64,000 bases of DNA, taken from positions 124,001 to 188,000 of the forward strand of contig SCRN01000025.1 in assembly GCA_004322045.1 (NCBI GenBank), written 5' to 3'. A model generated the notes under the pieces. The model was not told where the DNA came from, made no database searches, and saw only the letters and a list, made by a program, of their open reading frames with translations. Source of the stretch: Paraburkholderia sp. GTDB taxonomy: Bacteria > Pseudomonadota > Gammaproteobacteria > Burkholderiales > Burkholderiaceae. Made by a program: the position numbers and the translations under genes. Positions 47,165 to 59,032 of this stretch are shown piece after piece. How positions within the stretch are numbered: position 1 is the stretch's first letter; every line of letters starts with the position of its first letter.

Positions 47165-48481
47165 TCATCGCTGCGGCTCGAGCCCCGAACGCCTCGCCTG
47201 CGAGGGTAGCCGGTTCGCAACGAGCAGCACGGCGCCGCAGCACGCCACCGCGGCGACGATCAGCAGGCCAAGATGAAGATTACCGGTTGCCGTCTTGGTC
47301 CAGCCGATGATGGCAGGCCCCCAGAATCCTCCCGACAGGCCGATTGTATTGATCAACGCGATACCGCCGGCTGCCGCATCGCCTTTGATGTACTGCGCGG
47401 GGATCGCCCAAAAGACCGTATAAGCCATCCACAGCATTGTCGTTGCAAGCGTCAACAAGATCAGCACCGCCACCAAGTGGCCATCGGCAAGAACGCATAG
47501 CGAAAGCAGCACCGCGGCCAGAAGCGCAGGTATCGAGCTGTGATAGCGCCGCTCGCCACAGGTATCCGATCGACGGCCGATCGCGTACATGCCCACCGCG
47601 GCGCCGACATAGGGGATCGCCGTGTACCAGCCAAGCAGCATCGTATCGTCGACGCCCTCTGACTTTACGATAGTCGGCAGCCAGAAGCTGAGCGCGTAAA
47701 TCGAAGCGATGATGCAAAAGTACGCGCAAGCGAGCAAATAGACTTTTGGATTGCGCAGGACGGCTTTGAACGAATGCGCCTCGCCCGTCGGCGCGGTTTC
47801 CAGTTCTGCTTGCAGCAGGCGCTTTTCGTCGTCGCTGAGCCAGCGGGCTTGCGAAGGCCGGTCGGACAACACGAGCAACGTCAGCACGCCCAGTACGACG
47901 CACGGCAAGCCTTCGGCGAGGAACATCCACTGCCAGCCTGCGAGACCGGCGGTCCCGGCTAGCGAGGTCATCAGCCATGCCGAAACCGGACCGCCGACGA
48001 TGCCGCCGATGGGGCCTGCCAAAAAAACGATCGCGATGGCCCGGGCCATGCGTGACGGGCCGTACCAGCGCGACAGATAAAAGATCATGCCGGGTGCGAA
48101 ACCCGCTTCAAAGATACCGAGCAAAAAACGCATGCCATAAAACATATGCACGTTGCGCACGAACAGCATGCAAGCCGAGGTGACGCCCCACAGCACGAGG
48201 ATTCGGGAAAACGTCTTGCGCGCGCCGACTCGCGGCAGCATGAGATTGCTCGGCAACTCGAACAGCACATAGCCCAAAAAGAAAATGCCGGCTCCGACGC
48301 CGTATGCCGCATCCGAGAGCCCAAGATCGCTTTGCATCTGCAATTTGGCAAAGCCGACGTTGACTCGATCCATATAGGCAAACAAATAACAGATCAGCAG
48401 AAACGGCAGAATTCGCCAGTTGAGCCTGTCGTAGAGCGAGCGATGCTCGCTCCCGACGATTGCGGTTTGAATGGATGCCAT
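47165..48481 (-). CDS. MFS transporter of the anion:cation symporter (ACS) family
   Basis: The 438-residue protein has 12 predicted membrane segments. The start RLNWRILPFLLICYLFAYMDRVNVGFAKL and the segment GIFFLGYVLFELPSNLMLPRVGARKTFSRILV are ACS signatures (tartrate, glucarate, phthalate and allantoate carriers). An organic anion is therefore the probable substrate, which would fit uptake of the acid used by this locus. The start at 48481 follows CCGGAGACGA. It is divergent from the LysR gene at 48677. Confidence 0.9.
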   Translation of the reverse strand: MASIQTAIVGSEHRSLYDRLNWRILPFLLICYLFAYMDRVNVGFAKLQMQSDLGLSDAAYGVGAGIFFLGYVLFELPSNLMLPRVGARKTFSRILVLWGVTSACMLFVRNVHMFYGMRFLLGIFEAGFAPGMIFYLSRWYGPSRMARAIAIVFLAGPIGGIVGGPVSAWLMTSLAGTAGLAGWQWMFLAEGLPCVVLGVLTLLVLSDRPSQARWLSDDEKRLLQAELETAPTGEAHSFKAVLRNPKVYLLACAYFCIIASIYALSFWLPTIVKSEGVDDTMLLGWYTAIPYVGAAVGMYAIGRRSDTCGERRYHSSIPALLAAVLLSLCVLADGHLVAVLILLTLATTMLWMAYTVFWAIPAQYIKGDAAAGGIALINTIGLSGGFWGPAIIGWTKTATGNLHLGLLIVAAVACCGAVLLVANRLPSQARRSGLEPQR

Positions 48482-48676
48482 GGTCGTCTCCGGTTTCGGT
48501 ATTGGGTGCGGCGGTGAGGTCCGTGAATCTTCGCGAACCCGACCGGAACCAGCAAGAGCAACTAAGTTCACGTTGCGTTGCTTATTGGGCAACGGCTACG
48601 ATAGCGGCGAGCGCGGCGCTTTAACGAGCACCGAAGCGCGGTTCATGGCAGACACGGCGGCAAGGGGACGGCCAAC

Positions 48677-49624
48677 ATGCGTGAAATCAATCAGCAACGC
48701 CTGCGGTATTTTTATGAAGTATTGACGCACGGCACGATTCGCGGGGCAGCCGACCACCTGAACACATCGCCCTCAGTGGTGACACGGCAAATCAAATTGC
48801 TCGAAGACGAATTGGGCTCATTGCTGTTCGAACGGCAAGCGCGCGGCGTCAAACCGACCGAAGCGGCCGCGCATCTGCTCGAGTTTTGGCGGGGATATCG
48901 ATCGCATCAGGAGAAGCTGGAAGACCAGCTTCACGCATTGAAAGGGTTGCGGCAAGGGCATGTGCAACTGGCCATCAGCGAAGGCTATGTCGACGCGCTC
49001 ATCGACGAAGTGCTGACGCCCTTCTGCGCGCAGTACCCCGAACTGAGCATTGGGGTGCAAAGCCTAGGCGTGGATGACATCCTGAACGAAGTCGCCGAAA
49101 GCCGCGCACATATCGGCCTTGCCTATAATCCGCCGCCACACGATCGCGTGGAATATCGCGCGACGTCATCGCAGCCCGTGGTGCTGCTCGTTCGGCACGG
49201 ACATCCTCTGGCGGTGAAAGGCGGGGCGGCGACGATCGGCGATTTGCTCGCCTATCCGCTCGCCTTGATGCCCGCCACCTTCGGCATCGGGCATGCGGCG
49301 AAGATGTTGGCGTTCGCCGAGAACATCGAGATTCGCCCGACGCTCACCACGAATTCGCTCATCGCGCTCAAGCGCATCGTCGCTTCCAAGAATTTCGTGA
49401 CGCTCATTGGCGAATTCGCCGCATACCGGGAGATTGCCTCGGGCGAGTTGACCGTCGTGCCGATCGACCATCCATTGTTTCGAAGCGCGAAAGCAAGGCT
49501 GGTCGTCAAATCCGGCCGCCCGCTCGTGGCGGCAGCGCAAGAGCTGCTCGATTGGATCTTGGGCCGTATGAGTATGTTCGCGAACTCGGATGACCGGTCA
49601 GAACATGCAAGCGGTCACGCATAG
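48677..49624 (+). CDS. LysR-family transcriptional regulator
   Basis: The 315-residue protein has the helix-turn-helix [30 protein letters not shown] near its start and a LysR effector domain ([26 protein letters not shown]). It is divergent from the ACS transporter gene, which it probably controls. The C-terminal end ([15 protein letters not shown]) overlaps the HepT remnant on the other strand. The tail may therefore come from the joining of foreign DNA rather than from the original gene. Confidence 0.88.
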   Translation: MREINQQRLRYFYEVLTHGTIRGAADHLNTSPSVVTRQIKLLEDELGSLLFERQARGVKPTEAAAHLLEFWRGYRSHQEKLEDQLHALKGLRQGHVQLAISEGYVDALIDEVLTPFCAQYPELSIGVQSLGVDDILNEVAESRAHIGLAYNPPPHDRVEYRATSSQPVVLLVRHGHPLAVKGGAATIGDLLAYPLALMPATFGIGHAAKMLAFAENIEIRPTLTTNSLIALKRIVASKNFVTLIGEFAAYREIASGELTVVPIDHPLFRSAKARLVVKSGRPLVAAAQELLDWILGRMSMFANSDDRSEHASGHA

Positions 49625-49713
49625 CGTTTTCCCATGCCCGACACAAAGCCGCAGGAATCCTCCGCGGCCTGCCGTATATGGTCGAGGTAATCAGTCAACC
49701 GGCTCTCGCTCAT
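49615..49713 (-). pseudogene. hepT: HepT (HEPN-type toxin) N-terminal remnant
   Basis: The 32-codon ORF MSESRLTDYLDHIRQAAEDS...GMGKRYA matches, as I recall it, the first 28 or so residues of DUF86/HepT toxins up to GMGK. It then stops, where a full protein would have more than 100 residues including the catalytic RxxxxH. The break lies near 49630, inside the C-terminal codons of the LysR gene. It cannot be a working toxin. Confidence 0.65.
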
Positions 49714-49811
49714 ACGGGCCGAGCCTGCGCGAGCACTTTGGCCCTGAACTTCGGCGGCAAATCCGCCGGAGTCAGCAGATCGACGTGAATACCCAGCAGC
49801 AATTCCAGTTC
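49710..49811 (-). pseudogene. mntA: MntA (nucleotidyltransferase antitoxin) C-terminal remnant
   Basis: In frame before the HepT start, 33 codons read LELLLGIHVDLLTPADLPPKF...VLAQARPV. This is typical of the C-terminal end of MNT-type antitoxins paired with HepT, with the same 4-base ATGA overlap as in intact systems. The N-terminal two thirds, with the GSxARG site, are missing: tRNA-Ser terminator sequence lies there instead. Confidence 0.65.
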
Positions 49812-49813
49812 GC

Positions 49814-49852
49814 AAAACAAAAAACCCCGCAAGCCATCGACTTTACGGGGTT
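49814..49852 (-). terminator. Terminator of tRNA-Ser(CGA)
   Basis: On the minus strand AACCCCG and CGGGGTT enclose a 16-base loop and are followed by TTTTTGTTTT. It lies 14 bases after the tRNA. Confidence 0.85.
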
Positions 49853-49865
49853 CTTGCTGAAATTC

Positions 49866-49956
49866 TGGCGGAAAGGGTGGGATTCGAACCCACGGTACGG
49901 TATAACCGTACACCGGATTTCGAGTCCGGCGCATTCGACCACTCTGCCACCTTTCC
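49866..49956 (-). tRNA. tRNA-Ser (anticodon CGA)
   Basis: The 91-nt class II tRNA has acceptor GGAAAGG/CCTTTCC, anticodon loop CTCGAAA (anticodon CGA, codon UCG), a long variable arm and an encoded CCA. It lies 137 bases after serS on the same strand. Confidence 0.96.
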
Positions 49957-50093
49957 GACTTCTCGAATCGGGTTGCCCCGATTTCGCTTCGCCAAGCTGG
50001 TCGTCGTTTGGCGAAGCGAAGATTATAGGATACTCATCACAATATTCCAAGCTTTTTTACACGCAGAAGGCCCGAAAAGCTACGCGACCGTAG

Positions 50094-51473
<1,380 letters not shown>

Positions 51474-51505
51474 TCACAGGCAATGAACGCGCAGCGCCGG
51501 CGCCG

Positions 51506-52819
51506 TCAGTCGCCCTTCGTCTTGTGCTCGCGCAGCCACGCCGCATCGAGGTCGGCCAAACGCGCGAGCTTCTCCCCGATCTTGCCCTCGAGCCCGCGCG
51601 GCGTCGGCTGGTACCAGCGCGGCTCGCGCATGCCGTCGGGCAGGTAGGTTTCGCCCGCCGCGTAGGCGTCGGGCTCGTCGTGCGCATATCGATACTCGTG
51701 GCCGTAGCCGAGTTCTTTCATCAACTTCGTGGGTGCGTTGCGCAGATGCACGGGCACGCCGCGCGATCGATCCTTGCCGACGAAGCGGCGGGCTTCGTTA
51801 TAGGCGACGTACCCCGCGTTGGATTTCGGGGCCACGGCCAAGTAAATCAACGCTTGCGCCAACGCGAGCTCGCCCTCGGGCGTGCCAAGGCGCTCGTAGG
51901 TCTCGGCGGCATCGAGCGCAATGCGCGGCGCGCGCGGATCGGCAAGGCCGATGTCCTCCCATGCCATCCGCACGATGCGGCGCGCCAAGTAGCGCGGATC
52001 GGCCCCGCCGTCCAGCATGCGGCAGAACCAATAGAGCGCACCGTCGGGGTTGCTGCCTCGCACCGATTTGTGCAGCGCGCTGATTTGATCGTAGAACGCG
52101 TCGCCGCCCTTGTCGAAGCGGCGCAGGTTTTCCGTCAGCGCGCTCGCGATCAACTCGCCGTCGATGCGCTGCGCCTTCTGCGCTGCTGCCGCGCGCGCGA
52201 CGATTTCGATGTTGTTGAGCAGCTTGCGCCCGTCCCCGTCGGCCGAACCGATCAGCGCGTCTTTCGCTTCGTCGGCCATCTCCACGCCGCCGAGCGCCGC
52301 GAGCGCCCGTTCGAGCAGCTCGCGCAGATCGTCGTCATCCAAGCTCTTGAGCACATAGACGGCCGCCCGCGACAACAACGCGCTGTTCACTTCGAAGGAA
52401 GGGTTTTCTGTCGTCGCGCCGATGAAGACGAACAACCCCGACTCGACGTGCGGCAAGAACGCGTCCTGCTGGCTCTTGTTGAAGCGATGCACCTCATCGA
52501 CGAACACGAGCGTCCGTCGCCCATGTGCGCGGTGGTTCTGTGCGACTTCGACGGCCTCGCGAATATCCTTGACGCCCGAAAGCACGGCCGACAATGCAAT
52601 GAACTCGGCGTCGAACGCATGCGCCATCAGCCGCGCGAGCGTGGTTTTGCCGACGCCGGGCGGTCCCCACAAGATCATCGAATGCGGCTCGCCCGATTCG
52701 AATGCCACGCGTAGCGGCTTCATCGGTCCGAGCAAATGCTTTTGGCCGATGACCTCGTCGATCGTGGTGGGCCGCAGCCGCTCGGCGAGCGGTATGCCGG
52801 CGCGGGTCTCTTCAAACAT
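51506..52819 (-). CDS. rarA: Replication-associated recombination protein A (MgsA/RarA ATPase)
   Basis: The 437-residue AAA+ protein has Walker A GPPGVGKTT at about 52-60, Walker B LVFVDEVHRF and sensor 1 FIGATTENPSFEVN. The C-terminal tetramerisation domain (KSVRGSNPDGALYWFCRML) is complete. It acts on stalled replication forks with RecA and SSB. It lies between lolA and serS, the usual beta-proteobacterial order. Confidence 0.95.
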   Translation of the reverse strand: MFEETRAGIPLAERLRPTTIDEVIGQKHLLGPMKPLRVAFESGEPHSMILWGPPGVGKTTLARLMAHAFDAEFIALSAVLSGVKDIREAVEVAQNHRAHGRRTLVFVDEVHRFNKSQQDAFLPHVESGLFVFIGATTENPSFEVNSALLSRAAVYVLKSLDDDDLRELLERALAALGGVEMADEAKDALIGSADGDGRKLLNNIEIVARAAAAQKAQRIDGELIASALTENLRRFDKGGDAFYDQISALHKSVRGSNPDGALYWFCRMLDGGADPRYLARRIVRMAWEDIGLADPRAPRIALDAAETYERLGTPEGELALAQALIYLAVAPKSNAGYVAYNEARRFVGKDRSRGVPVHLRNAPTKLMKELGYGHEYRYAHDEPDAYAAGETYLPDGMREPRWYQPTPRGLEGKIGEKLARLADLDAAWLREHKTKGD

Positions 52820-52862
52820 GAGTCAGTCCGGGTCGTAACGGCGGTGACGGCGACAACAACGG

Positions 52863-52887
52863 TTCAGTTCAGTTCAGTTCAGCTCAG
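52863..52887. repeat. Pentanucleotide tandem repeat TTCAG
   Basis: Four perfect TTCAG units (52863-52882) are followed by one degenerate unit, CTCAG. It lies 43 bases upstream of the rarA start codon, between lolA and rarA. Five-base units would not affect a reading frame here but could change promoter or leader spacing. Confidence 0.8.
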
Positions 52888-52943
52888 GCTCGGGCGCAAC
52901 CGCGCCAGGCCGGAAACACCAGCCGGCCTCGCGGGGGCAGGTG

Positions 52944-53705
52944 CTAGCCGTTGATCACATCGGCGCCCTTGGGCACCGTGAACTTGAACGCGCCGGGCTT
53001 CATGGCCGGGTTCTTTTGAATGTTCGAGAACGTGAGCAGCGTCACGTTGCCGAAGACATCGTGCAACTCCATCGCCTCGAGATTGCCATCGCGAAAGCCA
53101 ATGCCCACTCGCTCGAACTGCGTATCGCGCGATTTCGGGATCAACTCGAGCCAGTCGATGCCTTCCTTCACACCGGCGTCGCGCAACGTGAAGTTCTTTT
53201 CCAGATCGTTGCTGCCGAACAGGATCGCCGCCGGGCTCGCACCCAGTGCGCCGCCGAGCTTGCGCACCGTGACTTGGTTCAAATCCTTGTCGTAGACGTA
53301 CAGATTGTCGCCGTCGGCCTGCAGCACCTGCTCGTACGGCTTCTCGTACGACCAGATGAACTTGCCCGGGCGCGCAAACACGAACGTGCCGCTCGACGTG
53401 CCGCCGAGCGTGGGCACGACCGCGCCACCGCTCGCGGCCGCATTCTTGGCCGGCGCCTTGACTTCGCGCTGCACGAAATCGCCCCGCGCCGCATGCACCT
53501 GCGATACGAACGCCTTCAGTTGCGCTGTGCCGCTCGCCCATGCCGAGGGAGCGAACACCGCGACCGCGACGCCGAGCGCCGCCGCCTGCAAGCTGCGCAT
53601 GAGCGCGCGCCGCATGCCGCCGGCCCGATCGACGGGATGCGCGAGCGAGCGAAGCGCCGGCAAACAAGCGCCACGGCGGAAAGAAAACTGCTTCGAATTC
53701 AACAT
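52944..53705 (-). CDS. lolA: Outer-membrane lipoprotein carrier protein
   Basis: LolA ferries lipoproteins through the periplasm from LolCDE to LolB. The mature part shows the family pattern: [62 protein letters not shown], and [18 protein letters not shown]. The ATG at 53705 has a GGAGTG site but gives a long N-terminal region before the hydrophobic signal segment (about 36-58, ending AWA). In-frame ATGs at 53615 and 53600 would give a standard signal peptide, so the true start is uncertain. Confidence 0.9.
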   Translation of the reverse strand: MLNSKQFSFRRGACLPALRSLAHPVDRAGGMRRALMRSLQAAALGVAVAVFAPSAWASGTAQLKAFVSQVHAARGDFVQREVKAPAKNAAASGGAVVPTLGGTSSGTFVFARPGKFIWSYEKPYEQVLQADGDNLYVYDKDLNQVTVRKLGGALGASPAAILFGSNDLEKNFTLRDAGVKEGIDWLELIPKSRDTQFERVGIGFRDGNLEAMELHDVFGNVTLLTFSNIQKNPAMKPGAFKFTVPKGADVING

Positions 53706-53778
53706 GACACTCCGTAATGGGTCGGAAAACACGCGATGCCTCAAACGGCTGGCGACGAGGCGCCTGCCCAGGGCCTGT

Positions 53779-56088
53779 TCAATCGATGTCGCGCGACGGG
53801 ACCAGAATTTCGCGATTGCCGTTCGAGGACATCGCCGAGACGAGCCCCGATTGCTCCATTTGCTCGAGCAGCCGGGCGGCCCGGTTGTAGCCGATGCGCA
53901 AATGCCGCTGCACGAGCGAAATCGATGCGCGCTTGTTCTTGACGACGACCTCGACGGCTTGGTCGTACAGCGGATCGGATTCGTCGCCGGCTTGGCCGCC
54001 GCTCGCCGCCGAGCCTTCATCGCCTTCACCGGCCAGCCCCCCTTCGAGCAGCCCTTCGACGTAATTGGGCTCGCCATGCTCTTTGAGCTTTTGGACGACG
54101 CGATGCACTTCATCGTCGGAGACGAACGCGCCATGCACGCGAACCGGCAGCCCGCTGCCGGGCGGCAGATACAGCATGTCGCCCATGCCGAGCAGCGATT
54201 CGGCGCCCTGCTGATCGAGAATCGTGCGCGAATCGATCTTCGAGGAAACCTGGAACGCCATGCGCGTCGGCACGTTCGCCTTGATGAGGCCCGTGATGAC
54301 GTCGACCGACGGCCGCTGCGTGGCAAGAATCAAGTGAATCCCCGCCGCACGCGCCTTTTGTGCGATCCGTGCGATGAGCTCCTCCACCTTCTTGCCGACG
54401 ACCATCATCAAGTCGGCCAACTCGTCGATGACCACAACGATGTGCGGCAAGCGCGTGAGCGGCTCGGGCGCATCGGGCGTCAAGCTGAACGGATTGGGCA
54501 GCTTTTCCTCGCGTTTGGCCGCTTCGTCGATCTTGTTGTTGTAGCCCGCCAAGTTGCGCACGCCGAGCTTGCTCATGAGCTTGTAGCGGCGCTCCATCTC
54601 CGCGACCGCCCAATTCAGCGCGTGCCCGGCCTGGCGCATGTCGGTCACGACGGGACACAGCAGATGCGCAATGCCCTCGTAGACGCTCATTTCGAGCATC
54701 TTCGGATCGATGAGGATCATGCGCACGTCCTCGGCACTCGCCTTGTAGAGCAGCGAGAGAATCATCGCGTTGATGCCGACCGACTTGCCCGAGCCCGTCG
54801 TACCGGCAACGAGCAAGTGCGGCATTTTCGCCAGATCGGCGCAGACCGGATTGCCGCCGATGTCCTTGCCCAAGCCCATCGTGAGCTTCGAGGACGCATC
54901 GGCGTACACCTCGGAGCCGAGGATTTCCGACAAGCGCACCGTCTGGCGACGCTGGTTCGGCAATTCGAGCGCCATGTAATTCTTGCCCGGAATCGTCTCC
55001 ACGACGCGAATCGAGACGAGCGAGAGCGAGCGTGCGAGGTCCTTGGCCAGGTTGACGATCTGGCTACCCTTGACGCCCGTGGCCGGTTCGATTTCATAGC
55101 GCGTGACGACCGGGCCCGGATAGGCCGCGACCACGCTCACGTCCACGCCGAAATCCTTGAGCTTTTTCTCGATCAGGCGCGAAGTGAACTCGAGCGTATC
55201 GGCTGAAATCGTCTCCTGCGCGGGCGGCGCCGGGTCGAGCAAGGCGATCGGCGGCAGCGTCGAATCGCCAGGCAGATCGACGAACAGGGGAACTTGCTTT
55301 TCCTTTTCGACGCGCTCGGATTTGGGCGGCGACGTGACGGGCGGCACGATCGTCACGGGCTCGTGTTCGTCCAAGCGAAAGCGGCTTTGCTCGATCTTGC
55401 CTTCACGCTTGACCGCCGCGGCTTCGCCGAGCTTGCGGTCACGCCCTGCCTCGCGCCTGAGCTTGGCCAACGTGACCGCCGAGATGATCGAATCGCCCAC
55501 GCGCTCGGCCACGGACAGCCAGGAAAAGCGGAAATAGAGCGACAAGCCGATCGCAAGGGCCAGCAACAGCGCGAGCGTGCCGCCGGTGAAGCCGAGCGCG
55601 TGCGAGATCGCGCGCGCCACGGCGTCGCCGACGATGCCGCCCGGCGCCCGCGGCAGCGGGACCCGCAGCGACCACATGCGCAGCGCCTCGATGCCGTCGC
55701 AGGCGAGCAGCACGAGCACGAACGAGACGGCATCGGCAATCCAAGCGCCGTCGCGCGGCGCGTCCTCTTGCGCCGCGCCGTGGCGGTTCAGGCGCCGATA
55801 GTTGGCGGCGATGCGGCGCACGAGCAACACCACCCACCAGTACGCCGACAAGCCGAACAGCAGCAGCAGGATGTCGGAGGTCCACGCGCCGACGCGCCCC
55901 GCCCAGTTCGCGATGCGCTCGACTTGCGCGGCATGCGTCCAGCTCGGGTCGTGGCGGCTGTAGCTGACGAGCGCCATCACGAGGAACACGCAGAGCGCGA
56001 CCTGCAAGATCCAGCGAATTTCGGTGAAAAGGCGCGACATGCGATGCGGCAAGGCTTGCGCAGGCGCCGAATAAGGAGCTTTGGCCAT
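53779..56088 (-). CDS. ftsK: DNA translocase FtsK
   Basis: FtsK pumps chromosomal DNA through the septum and activates XerCD at dif. The 769-residue protein has four N-terminal membrane helices (about 26-46, 70-92, 115-132, 168-188), a short linker, and the RecA-like motor with Walker A GTTGSGKS at about 430-437. It ends with a winged-helix gamma domain ([31 protein letters not shown]), which reads KOPS sites. The linker is far shorter than in E. coli. A second ftsK paralogue elsewhere is common in Burkholderia. Confidence 0.96.
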   Translation of the reverse strand: MAKAPYSAPAQALPHRMSRLFTEIRWILQVALCVFLVMALVSYSRHDPSWTHAAQVERIANWAGRVGAWTSDILLLLFGLSAYWWVVLLVRRIAANYRRLNRHGAAQEDAPRDGAWIADAVSFVLVLLACDGIEALRMWSLRVPLPRAPGGIVGDAVARAISHALGFTGGTLALLLALAIGLSLYFRFSWLSVAERVGDSIISAVTLAKLRREAGRDRKLGEAAAVKREGKIEQSRFRLDEHEPVTIVPPVTSPPKSERVEKEKQVPLFVDLPGDSTLPPIALLDPAPPAQETISADTLEFTSRLIEKKLKDFGVDVSVVAAYPGPVVTRYEIEPATGVKGSQIVNLAKDLARSLSLVSIRVVETIPGKNYMALELPNQRRQTVRLSEILGSEVYADASSKLTMGLGKDIGGNPVCADLAKMPHLLVAGTTGSGKSVGINAMILSLLYKASAEDVRMILIDPKMLEMSVYEGIAHLLCPVVTDMRQAGHALNWAVAEMERRYKLMSKLGVRNLAGYNNKIDEAAKREEKLPNPFSLTPDAPEPLTRLPHIVVVIDELADLMMVVGKKVEELIARIAQKARAAGIHLILATQRPSVDVITGLIKANVPTRMAFQVSSKIDSRTILDQQGAESLLGMGDMLYLPPGSGLPVRVHGAFVSDDEVHRVVQKLKEHGEPNYVEGLLEGGLAGEGDEGSAASGGQAGDESDPLYDQAVEVVVKNKRASISLVQRHLRIGYNRAARLLEQMEQSGLVSAMSSNGNREILVPSRDID

Positions 56089-56278
56089 GAATCCGTAGCA
56101 GCGTGGCGGGAACGCCCGCCATGGGGTCGATGCGGGCTATTGTAAACGCTGCGTCGAGACGCCGGCTGTAAATGACGGTAACGGTCACAAGGCGGGCAAA
56201 ACCCTATCGCGACGATTGACCGCGCCTTCAGCGCCAGGCTCGGCAGCCCTTTATAATCATGCGAGTGTGCCCAACTGA

Positions 56279-57367
<1,089 letters not shown>

Positions 57368-57576
57368 AATAGCCATCGCCAGGGCGGCGCTGCTCGCAGC
57401 TAAACGCGTTGCCAGTTGAACGAGGACCGCGGCCGCCAGCCGGCCGCCCTCGCCGCGTGGCGGCGGGCCATGGGCCATGCACTACGTTCGATTGCGCGCG
57501 CGTAGGGCCTGCGCGCAAGGCAGTCGAAGCCCGAGTCCCGTTTTCGCATTCGCTTCCCGCCGTCGTCGTTACCGTC

Positions 57577-58314
57577 ATGTCGAAGAATCGTCCCCGTCCG
57601 AGCGAGACCCAGCGTCCCGAGACCGCCGCGCGCGGTTCGGGCCTCTCCGACCTCGCTGCGCTGCGAGACGTGCTCAAGCAAAGCACCGACGAACGCGAAC
57701 GCGAGCGCATCGCCGCAGCCAAAGCGGCGCGCGAAGCGGCGGCCGAAGCCGAGTTGTTTCGCCGCGAAGTCGGCGACGTCGCGCCGATCGCGGCTGCGGC
57801 CCGAGCCGTTCACCGACGCAAGCCCCCGCCCGCGTTACCGCTGCAAACGCAACGCGACGAGCAAGCCGTGCTCAGCGAGGCGATCTCCGACGAGTTCGAT
57901 CCCGAGGTCCTGCTCGATACCGATGAATCGCTGTTTTATTGCCGGCCCGAGATCGGCCACGAGGTCGTGCGCAAATTGCGGCGTGGGCACTGGATCGTGC
58001 AAGCGCAATTGGATTTGCACGGCATGCGGCGCGAGCAAGCGCGCGAGGCGCTGGCCGAATTCATCCGCGAGAGCGTCAAGCACGGCCATCGTTGCGTGCG
58101 CGTGATTCACGGTAAAGGATTGGGCTCGGTCGGCAAGGAGCCCGTGCTCAAGGGGAAGGTGCGCGCGTGGCTCGTGCAGAAAGCCGAAGTCATCGCGTTT
58201 TGCCAGGCGCGTGCGCATGACGGCGGCGCCGGCGCGGTGCTCGTCCTGCTGCAGCCGGGACCGGCCAAGCCGAGCGTCACGCGGGCACAACGGGAGCGCG
58301 GTAGTGCATCCTAG
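57577..58314 (+). CDS. Smr/MutS2-domain nuclease-like protein
   Basis: The 245-residue protein has a charged, helical N-terminal part (ERERERIAAAKAAREAAAEAE, likely coiled coil). The C-terminal Smr domain carries QLDLHGMRREQAREALAEFI (LDLHG at 145-149) and VRVIHGKGLGSVGKEPVLKGKV (HGKG at 178-181). Smr domains nick branched DNA or cleave RNA. The related E. coli SmrA/SmrB act in DNA and collided-ribosome quality control. The start at 57577 is the last Met before the conserved part. Confidence 0.87.
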   Translation: MSKNRPRPSETQRPETAARGSGLSDLAALRDVLKQSTDERERERIAAAKAAREAAAEAELFRREVGDVAPIAAAARAVHRRKPPPALPLQTQRDEQAVLSEAISDEFDPEVLLDTDESLFYCRPEIGHEVVRKLRRGHWIVQAQLDLHGMRREQAREALAEFIRESVKHGHRCVRVIHGKGLGSVGKEPVLKGKVRAWLVQKAEVIAFCQARAHDGGAGAVLVLLQPGPAKPSVTRAQRERGSAS

Positions 58315-58924
58315 GCTCACGTTCGCGCTCGCCATCATCGAGGGTCTCGCGATCCTCGCGTATGCTTTCTCCGGCTTCATCGAAGCGCGCAAGCGCCGGC
58401 TCGACGCCGTCGGGACTTTTCTCGTCGCGCTGGCGACGGCCTTCGGCGGCGGCACGGTGCGCGACGTGTTATTGGAACGGCGGCCGTTTTATTGGGTCGA
58501 GCATCAGAGCTACGTGATCCTCATTTTCGTGCTCTCGCTGTTCGCACCGATCGTGCTGCGCATGGCGTCACGCGTGTTCAACGAGCGCGCGTTGCTCGTC
58601 GCGGATGCCATCGGTCTCGGTCTATTCAGCATTTCCGGCACATCGATCGCGCTCGACGCGAGCATGCCGCCGTTCATCGCCGTCATGATGGGCGTGGTGA
58701 CCGGCGTATTCGGCGGCATTATTCGCGATGTGGTCTGCAACGAGGTGCCGCTGCTGCTGCGCGACTCGCGCCCGTATGCCACTTGCGCGTTCGCCGGGTG
58801 CTGGATTTATCTGCTCCTCGACCATCTACAGGTCGATTCGGTCTACAGCGTCATCGCCGCCACCAGCTTCATCCTCATCGCTCGGCTCGTCACGTTCAAG
58901 CTCAACGTGCGCCTGCCGCATTGA
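58304..58924 (+). CDS. TRIC-type (UPF0126) cation channel family protein
   Basis: The 206-residue membrane protein has seven predicted helices in two repeated halves. Each half carries the family motif: GTFLVALATAFGGGTVRDVLLERRPF (about 36-61) and the second copy FGGIIRDVVCNEVPLLLRDS. The start is GTG at 58304, with a GGGAG site 8 bases before it. It overlaps the end of the upstream gene by 11 bases, so the two are translationally coupled. Bacterial TRIC proteins conduct K+ or other monovalent cations. Confidence 0.87.
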   Translation: MHPRLTFALAIIEGLAILAYAFSGFIEARKRRLDAVGTFLVALATAFGGGTVRDVLLERRPFYWVEHQSYVILIFVLSLFAPIVLRMASRVFNERALLVADAIGLGLFSISGTSIALDASMPPFIAVMMGVVTGVFGGIIRDVVCNEVPLLLRDSRPYATCAFAGCWIYLLLDHLQVDSVYSVIAATSFILIARLVTFKLNVRLPH

Positions 58925-58988
58925 GGGATACTCTCGTTCAACGTGATGCAGCCCGCTTTGCGAGGCGGGGCATAGTCCGGCGATGTGA

Positions 58989-59016
58989 AGCGGGAGGGAC
59001 TACCGCACCTCCCGCT
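58989..59016. terminator. Hairpin between convergent genes
   Basis: A perfect 9-bp stem AGCGGGAGG/CCTCCCGCT encloses a 10-base loop. It lies between the TRIC gene and the ABC ATPase gene; neither side has a T tract, so it may act through Rho or as an RNA-stabilising structure. Confidence 0.5.
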
Positions 59017-59032
59017 CCGTCTTGCCTCGCAC

